Positions 10,799-19,648 of a stretch of 64,000 nucleotides of DNA are shown here, in pieces. Location of the stretch: contig NZ_CP126980.1 in assembly GCF_030252345.1 (NCBI RefSeq), positions 3,301,501 through 3,365,500 on the forward strand, in the 5' to 3' direction. Both the position numbers and the translations under genes were made by a program. How positions within the stretch are numbered: the stretch's first letter is position 1; each line of letters starts with the position of its first letter. The notes under the pieces are model-generated. The model ran no database searches. It was not told where the DNA came from and saw only the letters and a list, made by a program, of their open reading frames with translations. The DNA comes from Actinoplanes oblitus. Lineage in GTDB: Bacteria; Actinomycetota; Actinomycetes; Mycobacteriales; Micromonosporaceae.

Positions 10799-11286
10799 CC
10801 GGCGGCAGCCTCCCGGATCGCCGGGATCATGTTCGGGTAGGCGCCGCAGCGGCACAGGTTGCCGCTCATCCGTTCCCGGATCTCCGCGTCGGTGAGCAGG
10901 TCCTCGTCATCCTCGGTCACCGCGCTCGGCCATCCCTGGGCCACCTCGGCCAGCATCCCGACCGCCGAGCAGATCTGCCCCGGCGTGCAGTACCCGCACT
11001 GGAACCCGTCGTGCTCCAGGAAACCCCGCTGCACCGGGTGCGGTTCGCCCCGGTGGCCGAGCCCCTCGACCGTGGTGACCTCGGCGTCCTGCTGGCTGAT
11101 CGCCAGGATCAGGCAGCTGTTGACCCGGCGCCCGTCGAGCAGCACCGTGCACGCGCCGCACTGGCCGTGGTCGCAGCCCTTCTTGGTGCCGGTGAGATGC
11201 AGCCGCTCGCGCAGCACGTCGAGCAGGGTGGTGCGCGGATCCAGCCCGACGAGGTGGTGCTGGGCCCCGTTCACGGTGAGACGCAT
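10795..11286 (-). CDS. [2Fe-2S] subunit of the molybdenum hydroxylase
   Basis: A 163-residue CoxS/YagT-type electron-transfer subunit. The plant-ferredoxin-like cluster is bound by KGCDHGQCGACTVLLDG with a further Cys in NSCLILA. The second [2Fe-2S] cluster is bound by CGYCTPGQI and NLCRCGAYPNM. All eight ligands are present. The N-terminus (MRLTVNGAQHHLVG) starts directly with the ferredoxin fold and no Tat signal, unlike periplasmic PaoA. First gene of the operon. Its start lies 109 bases from the divergent DUF6010 gene. Confidence 0.92.
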
Positions 11287-11395
11287 GTCCCGGCGTTACC
11301 CCGGTGGCCGCCGATCAACCGTCTGGCCAGATCCCGTTGGGATGCGTCATTCCAGCCGCTGTCGCGGGGCGGCCGGGATTCCTAGGTTCGGGGGC

Positions 11396-11803
11396 ATGTC
11401 GGTTGCCGGTCCGATCCTGGTGGGGATCGCCTATGTCCTTCTCATGTCGCTGCTCGCGGATCAGCCGCGGCAGAGGCTCAACGCAGTCCTGGTGGCGGGT
11501 GCCGGGGCGGTCTACTGGAGTGGTGGGGGCCTGGGTGCCTGGGAGTTCGTGTTCGGCGCGGTGATGACCTATGTCGCCTACCGGGGGCTGGAGTCGTGGC
11601 ACTGGCTCGGCGTGGGCTGGCTGCTGCACACCGGCTGGGACGTGCTGCACCACCGCGCCGGGAACCCGATCATCCCGATGCTGCACGACTCGTCACTGGG
11701 GTGCGCGATCTGCGATCCGGTGATCGCGGTGTGGTGCTTCGCCGGCGGGCCGTCGGTGCTGAGCGGGCCGCGGTCGTCGTGGCGCGGCAGGCTGTCGGGC
11801 TGA
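11396..11803 (+). CDS. DUF6010-family membrane protein
   Basis: A 135-residue integral membrane protein with four hydrophobic segments (near residues 4-20, 27-43, 46-62, 66-80). The family-conserved tail is LHTGWDVLHHRAGNPI, then SSLGCAICDPVIAVWCF. Two Cys and several His in this region could bind metal, but no function is known for the family. A TAGGTT hexamer ends seven bases before the ATG, which fits leaderless transcription and supports this start. Transcribed away from the molybdenum hydroxylase operon. Confidence 0.75.
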   Translation: MSVAGPILVGIAYVLLMSLLADQPRQRLNAVLVAGAGAVYWSGGGLGAWEFVFGAVMTYVAYRGLESWHWLGVGWLLHTGWDVLHHRAGNPIIPMLHDSSLGCAICDPVIAVWCFAGGPSVLSGPRSSWRGRLSG

Positions 11804-12127
11804 AGATCGCCGCGCGAAATGAGTTGAACTTTTTCGGACAGAATCCGTATCTATGTGTGTCCGGGTGCGTGCGACCCCAGCGCCGCGCCCGGGCATCTTC
11901 CCCCGGCCTTCCCGGACTGGCGATCCACCGCTGATGCCCCGGATGCTCCTTCCGGGTCGCGCTGTGAACCCGCGCCCCCGGCTCGGGTGCCGCCGATCGC
12001 GGTCGTGTCGCCGTTGATCGTGGCCGATGCGGGGGCCGCTCGTGGTTCGCTGTCCGCCCCAGGCCGCAGTCCGCTTCCCGGTACGCCGTCGTCCGACCAC
12101 CCGGCGCTACCCCTCAAGATCAGCCCC

Positions 12128-12310
12128 GGCTGGTTGTGGTGGTGGTGTCCGGGGTGTTGAGGCCACCGTGGTTGCCAGCTGCGGGGTTGGGGCTGGTTGT
12201 GGTGGTGGTGTCCGGGGCTTTGAGACCACCGTGGTTGCCAGCTGCGGGGTTGGGGCTGGTTGTGGTGGTGGTGTCCGGGGCTATGAGACCACCGTGGTTG
12301 CCAGCTGCGG
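12128..12310. repeat. Three tandem 63-bp direct repeats
   Basis: Units begin at 12128, 12191 and 12254 with GGCTGGTTGTGGTGGTGG and include GACCACCGTGGTTGCCAGCT. Copies 2 and 3 differ by very few bases; copy 1 has GTGTTGAGGCC where the others have CTTTGAGACC or CTATGAGACC. The period is exactly 21 codons, so every frame stays open across the array. The third copy ends after TGCCAGCTGCGG. Confidence 0.9.
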
Positions 12311-12460
12311 TTCCTGGCTTGCGCACAGAGCGGGACTGCGAGCTGGACGACGGCGCTGAGCGCGAGCTGGGGCGGGGCTGCGGCGTACCGTAACCGGCAC
12401 TGACCCCGGCGCTCGCGGACCGCCACCTGAATCGCGGACCTCGACCGGATTGCGTGTCAC

Positions 12461-12600
12461 CGTGATCGGCTGCGGACCGTGGGTGGCGGCCGCGACGGTG
12501 ATCGGCAGCTTTCCGGGCGTGGCGGTCTGGCCGTGATCGGCTGCGGACCGCGGGGTGGCGGCCGCGACCGTGACCAGCAGCCTCCCGGGCCTGGCATGCC
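12461..12600. repeat. Two copies of a 71-bp-period repeat
   Basis: CGTGATCGGCTGCGGACCG occurs at 12461 and 12532. Each is followed by GGTGGCGGCCGCGAC and, after a variable part, a CCGGGCNTGGC end. The copies are diverged more than the 63-bp array just upstream. Confidence 0.7.
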
Positions 12601-12659
12601 CGACCGCGACCCGCAACGGACCGCGGGCGGCGCGTGAAGGCGGGCGGCCGCGAAGACAA

Positions 12660-12780
12660 GTGGGCCGGAAACGGGTCGGGCCGGAAACGGGTCGGGTCGG
12701 AAACGGGTCGGGTCGGAACGGGGGCGGGCCGGAAACGGGTCGAGTTGGAACGAGGCGGGCCGGAAACGGGTCGGGTGGGG
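12660..12780. repeat. Short tandem repeats of GGAAACGGGTCGGGCC type
   Basis: About seven imperfect 15-17-bp copies of GGAAACGGGTCGGGYC follow one another, with some shortened to GGAACG. The array sits about 130 bases upstream of the flavoprotein gene. Confidence 0.75.
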
Positions 12781-12913
12781 GAACGGTTGGCGAGCGACGG
12801 CCCCGGAGGGAAGAAGACCGGGGTAGCGGGAATGCGAAGCAGGAGGACCGCGCGGATCTGTGACCTAGGCGACCCGGCGTCACACCCCGGAACCCCTGAC
12901 CTGTCCTACTGTC

Positions 12914-14383
12914 GTGCGAACGATTCTGGTTGTCGGCGGTGGATACGCCGGGTTCTACGCGGCATGGCGGCTGGAGCGAAAACTCCGCCGCGACGAGGCA
13001 CGGGTGGTGATGGTCGACCCGCGGCCGTACATGACCTATCAGCCCTTCCTGCCCGAGGTGCTGGCCGGCTCGGTCGAGGCCCGCCACGCCGCGGTCTCGC
13101 AGCGACGACACCTCAAGAAGACCAAGATCATTTCCGGTACGGTGGTCCGCATCGACCATGCCTCACGCACCGTGACGATCCGTCCGGCCGAGGGCCCCGC
13201 CTACCCCCTGCGGTACGACGTGATCGTGGTGACCGCCGGCGCCGTGACCCGCAAGCTGGCCATTCCCGGAGTGGCCGACCAGGCGATCGGCCTCAAGCAC
13301 GTGGAGGAGGCGGTGGCCATCCGGGACCAGTTGCTCACCGCGTTCGACAGGGCGTCCACCCTGCCGCCCGGTCCCCGCCGTCGACGGCTGCTCACGGTGA
13401 CCTTCGTGGGCGGCGGGTTCTCCGGCGTCGAGGGTTTCGGCGAGCTGCTGTCGCTGGCCCAGTCGCTGGTCCGGCGTTATCCCGAGCTGGATCCCGCGGA
13501 GTTGAGCTTCCACCTGGTGGAGGCCCGTGACCGGATCCTGCCCGAGGTCTCCGGCAAGTCGGGCCGGTGGGTGGTCCGGTCCCTGGAGCGGCGGGGCGCC
13601 CACGTGCACCTCGGCACGCTGGTGCGGTCGGCGGAGGACGGGCACGTGGTGCTCTCCACCGGCGAGGAGTTCGACTCGGACCTGATCGTGTGGACCGCCG
13701 GAAACGCGGCGAACCCGATGGTGCACAACCACACCGACCTGCCGATCGACGACCGCGGGATGCTGGTCGTCCGGGCCGACCTGCGGGTCGGCACCGCCGA
13801 CGCGCCGGTACCGGACGCCTGGGGCGCCGGCGACGACGCGGCGGTGCCGGACCTCGCGGCCGGCGACGGCCGGACGACCGTGCCGAACGCGCAGCACGCG
13901 GTCCGCCAGGGCAAGCACCTGGCCCGCAACCTTCTCGCCGACCTGCGCGGGCGCCGCACCGAGGACTACGTGCACCACAGTCTCGGCACGGTCGCCACGC
14001 TCGGGCTGGGCCGGGGCATCTTCGAATGGAGGTTCGTCGTGATCAAGGGTTTCCCGGCCTGGCTGATGCACCGGGGCTACCACGTGCTCGCGGTGCCGAG
14101 CTGGGAGCGCAAGGTCCGGGTACTGGCCATCTGGCTGGCCGCGGCGCTGTTCGGCCGGGACATCGTGTCCCTCGCCTCGGTGCGGCACCCGAGGCGAGCC
14201 TTCGTGACCGGCGGCGACCCGGAACTCACCGGTGCCGTCCCGGAGCCGGCTCACGCCGTCCCGGAGCCGGCTCACGCCGTCCCGGAGCCGGCTCACGCCG
14301 TCCCGGAGCCGGCCCATGCCGGGCCGGAGGAGCCGGCCGACGCCGTCCCGGAGCCGGCCCATGCCGGTCCGGCGGGCAGCTGA
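12914..14383 (+). CDS. Type II NADH dehydrogenase-like FAD oxidoreductase with repeat tail
   Basis: 489 residues. The FAD-binding VVGGGYAGFYAAW is at residues 6-18 and the NAD-binding VTFVGGGFSGVEGFGELLS is near 160-178. DAWGAGDDAAVPD matches the second FAD contact of Ndh-2 proteins. Such enzymes pass electrons from NADH to menaquinone at the inner membrane face. The C-terminal part (FVVIKGFPAWLMHRGYHVL) carries the usual membrane-association helices. The last 45 residues are six seven-residue units of the type VPEPAHA, encoded by 21-bp repeats (14233-14373), an unusual extension. The start is GTG at 12914 (VRTILVVGG). An overlapping TACTGT leaves no room for a classical promoter, so transcription may begin further upstream. 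Confidence 0.85.
   Translation: MRTILVVGGGYAGFYAAWRLERKLRRDEARVVMVDPRPYMTYQPFLPEVLAGSVEARHAAVSQRRHLKKTKIISGTVVRIDHASRTVTIRPAEGPAYPLRYDVIVVTAGAVTRKLAIPGVADQAIGLKHVEEAVAIRDQLLTAFDRASTLPPGPRRRRLLTVTFVGGGFSGVEGFGELLSLAQSLVRRYPELDPAELSFHLVEARDRILPEVSGKSGRWVVRSLERRGAHVHLGTLVRSAEDGHVVLSTGEEFDSDLIVWTAGNAANPMVHNHTDLPIDDRGMLVVRADLRVGTADAPVPDAWGAGDDAAVPDLAAGDGRTTVPNAQHAVRQGKHLARNLLADLRGRRTEDYVHHSLGTVATLGLGRGIFEWRFVVIKGFPAWLMHRGYHVLAVPSWERKVRVLAIWLAAALFGRDIVSLASVRHPRRAFVTGGDPELTGAVPEPAHAVPEPAHAVPEPAHAVPEPAHAGPEEPADAVPEPAHAGPAGS
14233..14373. repeat. 21-bp coding tandem repeat (VPEPAHA units)
   Basis: GCCGTCCCGGAGCCGGCTCA recurs four times in close copy and twice more in diverged form at the 3' end of the flavoprotein gene. 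The frame is kept, giving a Pro/Glu/Ala/His tail. Confidence 0.9.
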
Positions 14384-14448
14384 GGGCCGGACACCGTCCG
14401 GATCCCGCCCTTACCCCGCCCTTACAAAGCCGGCCTACCTTCGCCGTC

Positions 14449-15759
14449 ATGACCGATCGCACCCGGGTGTCGCACCTGCTCCGGAGGCTCACCTTCGGCC
14501 CGACCGCGGCCGAGGTCGACGCCGCGGTGCGGGCCGGCCACGACGCCACCCTGCGAACCCTGCTGACCCCCGCCGCCCCGGTGCCCGGACCGGACCTGGG
14601 CCCGACCGGCGACAAGCAGGCCGGCGACAAGCAGGCCGGCGACAAGCAGGCCGGCGACAAGCAGGCCGGCGACATGCAGGCCGGCGACATGCAGGCCGGC
14701 GACAAGCAGGAGGCCAAGAAGCAGCGGCGGGACCAGGTGACCATGGCGACCCGCTGGTGGCTGGAGCGACTGGCGACCGGCGGCGCGGCCGAGAAGCTCA
14801 CCTTCTTCTGGCACGGGCACTGGGCGACCAGCGTCCGCAAGGTGCGCTCGGCGCCGCTCATGCTCGGACAGCTGGCGACCTTCCGCAGGTACGGCCACGG
14901 GGACACCGGGCCGCTGGTCCGGGCGATGCTGCGCGACCCGGCCCTGATCCTCTGGCTGGACGGCCAGAAGAACACCCGCAAGGCGCCGAACGAGAACCTG
15001 GCCCGTGAGCTCATGGAGCTGTTCACGCTGGGGATCGGGGCGTACCGCGAGGACGACGTCAAGGCCGGCGCCCGGGTGCTGACCGGCTGGCAGGTCGACC
15101 GGGCCGCCGGGGTCGCCCGGCTGGCGCCGAAACGGCACGACGGGCGGCCGGTCACGCTGCTCGGGCACACCGGGACGCTGGACGTGGACGGCTACGCCGA
15201 CCTGCTCGTCCGCCATCCGGCCCACCTGCCCTTCCTGGTCCGTCGCCTGTGGATCCGCTACGGCGCCGGCACCGCGCCGTCCGCGGCCGCCACCGCCCGG
15301 ATCGCCGCCGCCGGGCGGGACACGACAGCGCTGCTCACCGCGCTCTGCACCGATCCGGAGTTCCCGGCGACCAGCGGAACGCTGGTGAAGCAGCCGGTCG
15401 AATGGCTGCTCGGCGCGGTCCGGCAGCTCGGCGTCCCGGTGCCCGAACAGGCCGTCGGCGTGCTGCGCGGCCTCGGGCAGGTGCCGCTGCGGCCGCCGTC
15501 GGTGGGCGGCTGGCCCGTCGACCGGGCCTGGCTGACCACCTCGGCGACGGTGGTCCGGCTGCGGGCCGCGCAGCGGCTGGTCGCCGCCGCGCCGGCGGCT
15601 GTCGAGCGGGTCGCCCGCGGCGACCGGCTGGAAGCGCTGGCGAACCTGCTGGTCGTGGACCGCTGGAGCGACCGGACCGCGGCGGTGCTGCGCGACGTGA
15701 CGGACCCGAAGCGGCTGCTGGCGCTCGGCCTGGCCAGCCCCGAATACACAGTGCACTGA
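14449..15759 (+). CDS. DUF1800-family protein
   Basis: 436 residues. Family hallmarks are LLRRLTFGPTAAEVDAAV near the N-terminus, LTFFWHGHWATS and ENLARELMELFTLGIGAYRE in the middle. DUF1800 proteins nearly always pair with a DUF1501 protein, as here (14 bases downstream). Their biochemical role is unknown; the pair is often thought to be secreted together. Residues about 54-87 are a low-complexity insert of GDKQA/GDMQA units made by a 15-bp repeat, absent from typical members. The start is ATG at 14449, with TACCTT ending seven bases before it (leaderless pattern). Confidence 0.85.
   Translation: MTDRTRVSHLLRRLTFGPTAAEVDAAVRAGHDATLRTLLTPAAPVPGPDLGPTGDKQAGDKQAGDKQAGDKQAGDMQAGDMQAGDKQEAKKQRRDQVTMATRWWLERLATGGAAEKLTFFWHGHWATSVRKVRSAPLMLGQLATFRRYGHGDTGPLVRAMLRDPALILWLDGQKNTRKAPNENLARELMELFTLGIGAYREDDVKAGARVLTGWQVDRAAGVARLAPKRHDGRPVTLLGHTGTLDVDGYADLLVRHPAHLPFLVRRLWIRYGAGTAPSAAATARIAAAGRDTTALLTALCTDPEFPATSGTLVKQPVEWLLGAVRQLGVPVPEQAVGVLRGLGQVPLRPPSVGGWPVDRAWLTTSATVVRLRAAQRLVAAAPAAVERVARGDRLEALANLLVVDRWSDRTAAVLRDVTDPKRLLALGLASPEYTVH
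14608..14709. repeat. 15-bp coding tandem repeat in the DUF1800 gene
   Basis: Seven units of GGCGACAAGCAGGCC begin at 14608 and repeat every 15 bases. Units 5 and 6 carry ATG in place of AAG (Met for Lys); the last is shortened. The array encodes (GDKQA)n. Confidence 0.95.
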
Positions 15760-15772
15760 GGGGACCAAGCAG

Positions 15773-16993
15773 ATGGACACGCTCACCCGGTGCCGGTTCC
15801 TGATCGCGAGCGGTGTCACCGGCGCCGCCGCGGCCGTCGCCGGTGGCGCCTTCGGGCTCAGCGAACTGCTGGCCACCGCCGGCGACCGCGACCCGGCCGC
15901 GAAGACCCTGGTGCTGGTCACCCTCTACGGCGGCAATGACGGATTGAACACCCTGATTCCGTACGCCGATCCCGCCTACGCCGCGGCCCGCGCCGACCTG
16001 GCCTACGAGCCGGAGAAGCTGCTCCGCCTGGACGAGCATTTCGCGCTCAACCCGGGCCTGGCCGGGCTGCACCGGCTCTACCAGGACGGCGGGCTGGCGA
16101 TCGTCCGCGGGGTCGGCTATCCGAAGCCGGACCGCAGCCACTTCCGCTCGATGGACATCTGGCAGACCGCCCAGCCGGAGCGGCCGGAGAGCACCGGCTG
16201 GCTGGGGCGCTGGCTGGACGCGGCCGGCGGCGACCCGCGGCTGGCCGTGTCGTTCGAGCCGGTGCTGCCGCCGCTGCTGGCCGGGGCGACCAGCGCCGGC
16301 GCGACGGTGCCGGGCGGTGAACTGAAGCTGCCCGGCGTGATCACCTCGGCGCAGGTCGCCGAGCTGGGCACGGCCGCGCCGGGGGAGTCGCCGGCGGCGG
16401 CCCGGGCGGCCGCCTGTTTCGCCGATCTGGTGCGGGTCGGTGATCTGATGGACCGGGTCGCCGAGGGTACGCCGGAGGACGAGCCCGAGGACGACGACGC
16501 CCCGGCCACCGCGACCGGTGGTGGCGCGCCGCCGCTGGACCAGCAGCTCGCCCTGGTCGCCCGCTGTGTCGAGGCGGGCGTGGCCACCCGGGTGTACTCG
16601 GTGTCGCTGGGCGGGTTCGACCTGCACGCCGACGGCAAGGTGGCCCAGCAGGCGATCCTGGCCCGGCTGGACAAGCCGCTCGCGGCGTTCCGGGAACGGA
16701 TGGCCGGGAAGGGCGTGGTGATCGCTGTCTACTCGGAGTTCGGCAGGCGGGTGCGGGCCAACGCCTCGGACGGCACCGATCACGGCACCGCGTCGGACAT
16801 GTTCCTGCTCGGCGACGGGATCACCGGCGGGATGTTCGGCGAGCCGCCCAGCCTGACCGACCTCGACGACGGCGACCTGAAGTACACCGTGGACTTCCGG
16901 GACGTCTACGCCACGCTGCTGGCCGACGTGCTGGGCAGCGACCCGGCGGCGGTGCTGCACGGCTGGACCGGGCGGCTCGCCGGCCCGTTCTGA
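15773..16993 (+). CDS. DUF1501-family secreted protein
   Basis: 406 residues, partner of the upstream DUF1800 protein. The N-terminus (TRCRFLIASGVTGAAAAVAG) looks like a degenerate Tat or Sec signal with a hydrophobic core and no clear twin arginine. The mature part starts with KTLVLVTLYGGNDGLNTLIP, the family signature, and contains RSHFRSMDIWQT and VYSEFGRRVRANAS, characteristic of this alkaline-phosphatase-like fold. FDLHADGKVAQQ and DHGTASDMFLLG hold conserved His/Asp residues. An acidic linker (EGTPEDEPEDDDAP) sits near residue 235. The substrate is unknown. The ribosome site GAGGGGA is well placed before the ATG. Confidence 0.85.
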   Translation: MDTLTRCRFLIASGVTGAAAAVAGGAFGLSELLATAGDRDPAAKTLVLVTLYGGNDGLNTLIPYADPAYAAARADLAYEPEKLLRLDEHFALNPGLAGLHRLYQDGGLAIVRGVGYPKPDRSHFRSMDIWQTAQPERPESTGWLGRWLDAAGGDPRLAVSFEPVLPPLLAGATSAGATVPGGELKLPGVITSAQVAELGTAAPGESPAAARAAACFADLVRVGDLMDRVAEGTPEDEPEDDDAPATATGGGAPPLDQQLALVARCVEAGVATRVYSVSLGGFDLHADGKVAQQAILARLDKPLAAFRERMAGKGVVIAVYSEFGRRVRANASDGTDHGTASDMFLLGDGITGGMFGEPPSLTDLDDGDLKYTVDFRDVYATLLADVLGSDPAAVLHGWTGRLAGPF

Positions 16994-17124
16994 CGCCGTC
17001 GGCACCGGTGCCCGGGCCGTGCCCCGATGGGCGGTTTCGCGGATCGCCGGTTGTCCCGCCCGGGTGCTCGCCAACGGGACTAATCTACGGGGAAATACCC
17101 GGGCAAATCGAACAAGGGGTCGGG

Positions 17125-18942
17125 ATGGGCGGTCAATTGCGATCGTCGTACGTCATGGTCTCGATGGCGACCGTGACCGTGCTGGCGATCATCTCCGCGG
17201 CGGCGCCCCCACAGAAGCTGATGTTCGGCATGGTCGCTCTGGGCCCGGCGCTGGCGGCGGCCTCGGCCAGTCCGCGGGGTGTCCTCGCCGTCGGCGGCTA
17301 CGCGATGGCGCTGGCCGTCGCCATCTCGTCCTGGCAGGGTCTGTTCGGCTCCGTCGATCAACTCGCCCGCCTGGCCGTGGTGCTCGCCGCCACCGCGCTC
17401 GGCTGGGGCATCGCCCACCACTACGACAAGATGCTGGTGGCCTCCGCCGAGGCGGCCCGGGAGCGGGAGATGCTCGGCGCGATCGCCGCGCAGTCCACCG
17501 ACGCCATCATCGCGAGCACCCTCGACGGCGTCGTCACCGCCTGGAACGGTGGCGCGGAACGGATGTACGGCTGGCCGGCGAGCGAGGTGCTCGGCCGTCC
17601 GCTGATCGAGTTCCTGCCTCCGGACCGCGGCCCGGCGCTGGAGGCCGCCCTGGCCGACCTGGCCGCCGGCCGGCGGGTCCACCTGGACGAGACCCGCCGG
17701 CTCCGCAAGGACGGCACCTCGCTGGTGGTCCAGGTCGACGTCTGGCCGGTCCGCGACGAGAGCGGCGTCGTGGTCGCCGCGGCCGCCACCGAGCGCGACA
17801 TCACCGAGGAGAAGCAGGCCCGGGAACGCTCCGCGCGTGCCGACCGGCTGGAGAGCCTGGGCCAGCTCGCCGGCGGCGTCGCGCACGACTTCAACAACCT
17901 GCTCGCGATCATCCTGAACTACGCCGACTTCCTGGCCGACGAGGTCACCGGTGAGGCCGCCGAGGACCTGTCCCGGATCCGCAACGCCGCCGAGCGGGCC
18001 AAGTCGCTGACCGGGCAGCTGCTGCTGTTCGCCAAGCGGGAACCCACCCAGGTGGAGATCATCGACCTGAACCAGGTGGTCACCGAGGCCGACGAGCTGC
18101 TGAGCCGGACCATCGGGGACAACATCCGGCTGGTCAGCCGCCCGGCGGCCGGCGAGCTGCCGGTGCGGGCCAACCGCGGCCGGCTCGACCAGATCCTGCT
18201 CAACCTGGTGATCAACGCGCGGGACGCGATGCCGGACGGTGGCGTGGTGGTGGTGGAGACCGACGCGGTGGAGGAGGACGGGGCCCCCTTCGCGCGGCTG
18301 GTGGTCAGCGACACCGGCACCGGGATGACCCCCGAGGTGCGGGACCGGCTCTTCGAGCCGTTCTTCACCACCAAGCCGGCGGACCGGGGGACCGGGCTCG
18401 GGTTGTCGACCGTCTACGGCATCGTCGGTGAGGCGAACGGGCACATCGGCGTCGACTCGGCGCTCGGCGTCGGCACCACGTTCCGGATCCTGCTGCCGTC
18501 GGCCGCCGCGCCGGCCGGCCAGGCCGACGGCCCGGAGCACGAGCCGGCCCCCGGCCACGGCGAGCTGATCATGGTGGTCGAGGACGACGATTTCGTACGC
18601 GACCTGGTGGTCCGGATCCTGCGGGACAACGGGTACCGGGCCACCGCGCTGGGTGATGGCTCGCTGGCCGACCTGGACCTGCAGGGTGTGGCCCTGCTGA
18701 TCACCGACGTGGTGCTGCGCGGCCGGTCCGGCCCGGCGCTGGCCGCTCGCCTGCGGTCCCGCCGCGCCGACCTGCGGGTGCTGTTCATGTCCGGGTACAG
18801 CGACGCCGAGGTACGCCGCGAGCACGGCATCGACCCGGCGGTCCGGATCCTGCAGAAACCGTTCACCGCCGTCGAACTGCTCGCCATGGTGGGGGAGGCG
18901 CTGTCCGCCGTTCCGGCCGCCGGTCACGCAACGGGGGTCTGA
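17125..18942 (+). CDS. Hybrid sensor histidine kinase with PAS and receiver domains
   Basis: 605 residues. About four membrane helices (residues 10-95) are followed by a PAS domain (about 110-215, with DAIIASTLDGVVTAWNGGAE). The HisKA helix carries the phosphoacceptor in GGVAHDFNNLLAI (His254). The HATPase domain has INARDAMPDGG, DTGTGM and GTGLGLSTVYG. The C-terminal receiver domain (about 485-600) has VVEDDD, phosphoacceptor Asp528 in LLITDVVLRG and the switch lysine in LQKPF. Autophosphorylation and internal phosphorelay are expected; no separate response regulator lies next to it. The start is ATG at 17125 after AAGGGG; an upstream in-frame ATG at 17008 lacks such a site. The ligand is unknown. 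Confidence 0.88.
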   Translation: MGGQLRSSYVMVSMATVTVLAIISAAAPPQKLMFGMVALGPALAAASASPRGVLAVGGYAMALAVAISSWQGLFGSVDQLARLAVVLAATALGWGIAHHYDKMLVASAEAAREREMLGAIAAQSTDAIIASTLDGVVTAWNGGAERMYGWPASEVLGRPLIEFLPPDRGPALEAALADLAAGRRVHLDETRRLRKDGTSLVVQVDVWPVRDESGVVVAAAATERDITEEKQARERSARADRLESLGQLAGGVAHDFNNLLAIILNYADFLADEVTGEAAEDLSRIRNAAERAKSLTGQLLLFAKREPTQVEIIDLNQVVTEADELLSRTIGDNIRLVSRPAAGELPVRANRGRLDQILLNLVINARDAMPDGGVVVVETDAVEEDGAPFARLVVSDTGTGMTPEVRDRLFEPFFTTKPADRGTGLGLSTVYGIVGEANGHIGVDSALGVGTTFRILLPSAAAPAGQADGPEHEPAPGHGELIMVVEDDDFVRDLVVRILRDNGYRATALGDGSLADLDLQGVALLITDVVLRGRSGPALAARLRSRRADLRVLFMSGYSDAEVRREHGIDPAVRILQKPFTAVELLAMVGEALSAVPAAGHATGV

Positions 18943-18955
18943 CCGCCACGCGATG

Positions 18956-18984
18956 TTGACATTGGTGGTGGGTGCGGGTGTACT
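18956..18984 (+). promoter_or_regulatory. Near-consensus housekeeping promoter for the DivIVA-domain gene
   Basis: TTGACA (18956-18961) and TGTACT (18979-18984) are separated by 17 bases. This places transcription about 80 bases before the GTG at 19073 and separates the gene from the histidine kinase. Confidence 0.65.
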
Positions 18985-19072
18985 TCGTGGCGACGTGGGC
19001 CTGGTCGAGCTGGATCACCGTCGCCTCGTCAGCCATGTGGGAACGTGCACTGACGGGAAGGCAGGTATCACT

Positions 19073-19648
19073 GTGCCGCTTACCCCGGCCGAGATCGGCA
19101 CTGTCGCGTTCCGGCGCCCACCCGCCGGGACGCAGGGTTACCACCAGGACGAGGTCGACGCGTTCCTCGCCGATGTGGCCGGCGAGATGCGGCGGCTGGA
19201 ACGCGAGAACCGCGCGCTCAGCGAGCAGCTCACCCCGCACGACCTGGCCGAGCGGGTCCGGCGCCTGCAGCTGGAGTATCTCGACGTCCAGGAGCACATC
19301 GCGATGCTGGAGGGCGAGCTCGAGCGGTGGCGGCGGCCGGTCGACACCCGGATGCTGGAGCTGGCCCAGCGCACCGCCGACGAGCACCTGGCCGAGGCCC
19401 GCCAGCAGGCCGGCACGGTGCTGGACCAGGCCACCACCAAGGCCGCCCAGCTGATCAGCGAGGCGCAGCTGCGAGCCTCCACCATCGTCGCCGACGCCCG
19501 GCACGCGCACGCCGAGGCGGTCGCCGGGCTCGAGGCGAAACGGGCCGCCGCCCTCGACGAGATCAACGAGCTGCGTGCCGAGGTGGAGCGACTCCGGGCC
19601 GCGCTCGCCGCGGACATGCGGGAGCGTCTCGCGGAGTTCACCGGCTGA
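19073..19648 (+). CDS. DivIVA-domain coiled-coil protein
   Basis: 191 residues. The DivIVA N-terminal signature is clear (PLTPAEIGTVAFRRPPAG, then TQGYHQDEVDAFLADVAGEM). Two coiled-coil stretches follow (about 45-90 and 110-185, rich in Glu/Ala/Arg/Leu). DivIVA/Wag31 proteins assemble at curved membrane and guide polar growth or septation. This one is shorter than Wag31 and probably an accessory paralogue. I start at GTG 19073 because an intact promoter lies at 18956-18984; an earlier in-frame start at 18953 would be cut by it. It ends 23 bases before the caspase gene and could be co-transcribed with the conflict locus. Confidence 0.8.
   Translation: MPLTPAEIGTVAFRRPPAGTQGYHQDEVDAFLADVAGEMRRLERENRALSEQLTPHDLAERVRRLQLEYLDVQEHIAMLEGELERWRRPVDTRMLELAQRTADEHLAEARQQAGTVLDQATTKAAQLISEAQLRASTIVADARHAHAEAVAGLEAKRAAALDEINELRAEVERLRAALAADMRERLAEFTG

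Larger units (their letters stand above)
11804..12913. other. 1.1-kb region without a convincing gene, rich in direct repeats
   Basis: Open frames exist on both strands in several phases, as expected in GC-rich repeats. None has a ribosome site, family resemblance or a single frame with consistent codon bias. It contains three 63-bp repeats (12128-12310), two copies of a 71-bp-period repeat (12461-12600) and a run of about seven short GGAAACGGGTCG repeats (12660-12780). A CGGTACGCC variant of the dispersed motif occurs near 12078-12086. The stretch 11815-11855 is locally A/T-rich. Confidence 0.6.

Noticed and set aside
12128..12310. CRISPR array
   Set aside because: Units are contiguous without unique spacers and there are no cas genes.
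11851..12426. His- or Thr-rich protein across the 63-bp repeats
   Set aside because: All frames are open because the period is a multiple of three; no start site or codon bias favours one.
18953..19072. N-terminal extension of the DivIVA-domain protein
   Set aside because: The promoter TTGACA-N17-TGTACT lies in this stretch and the DivIVA signature begins right after GTG 19073.
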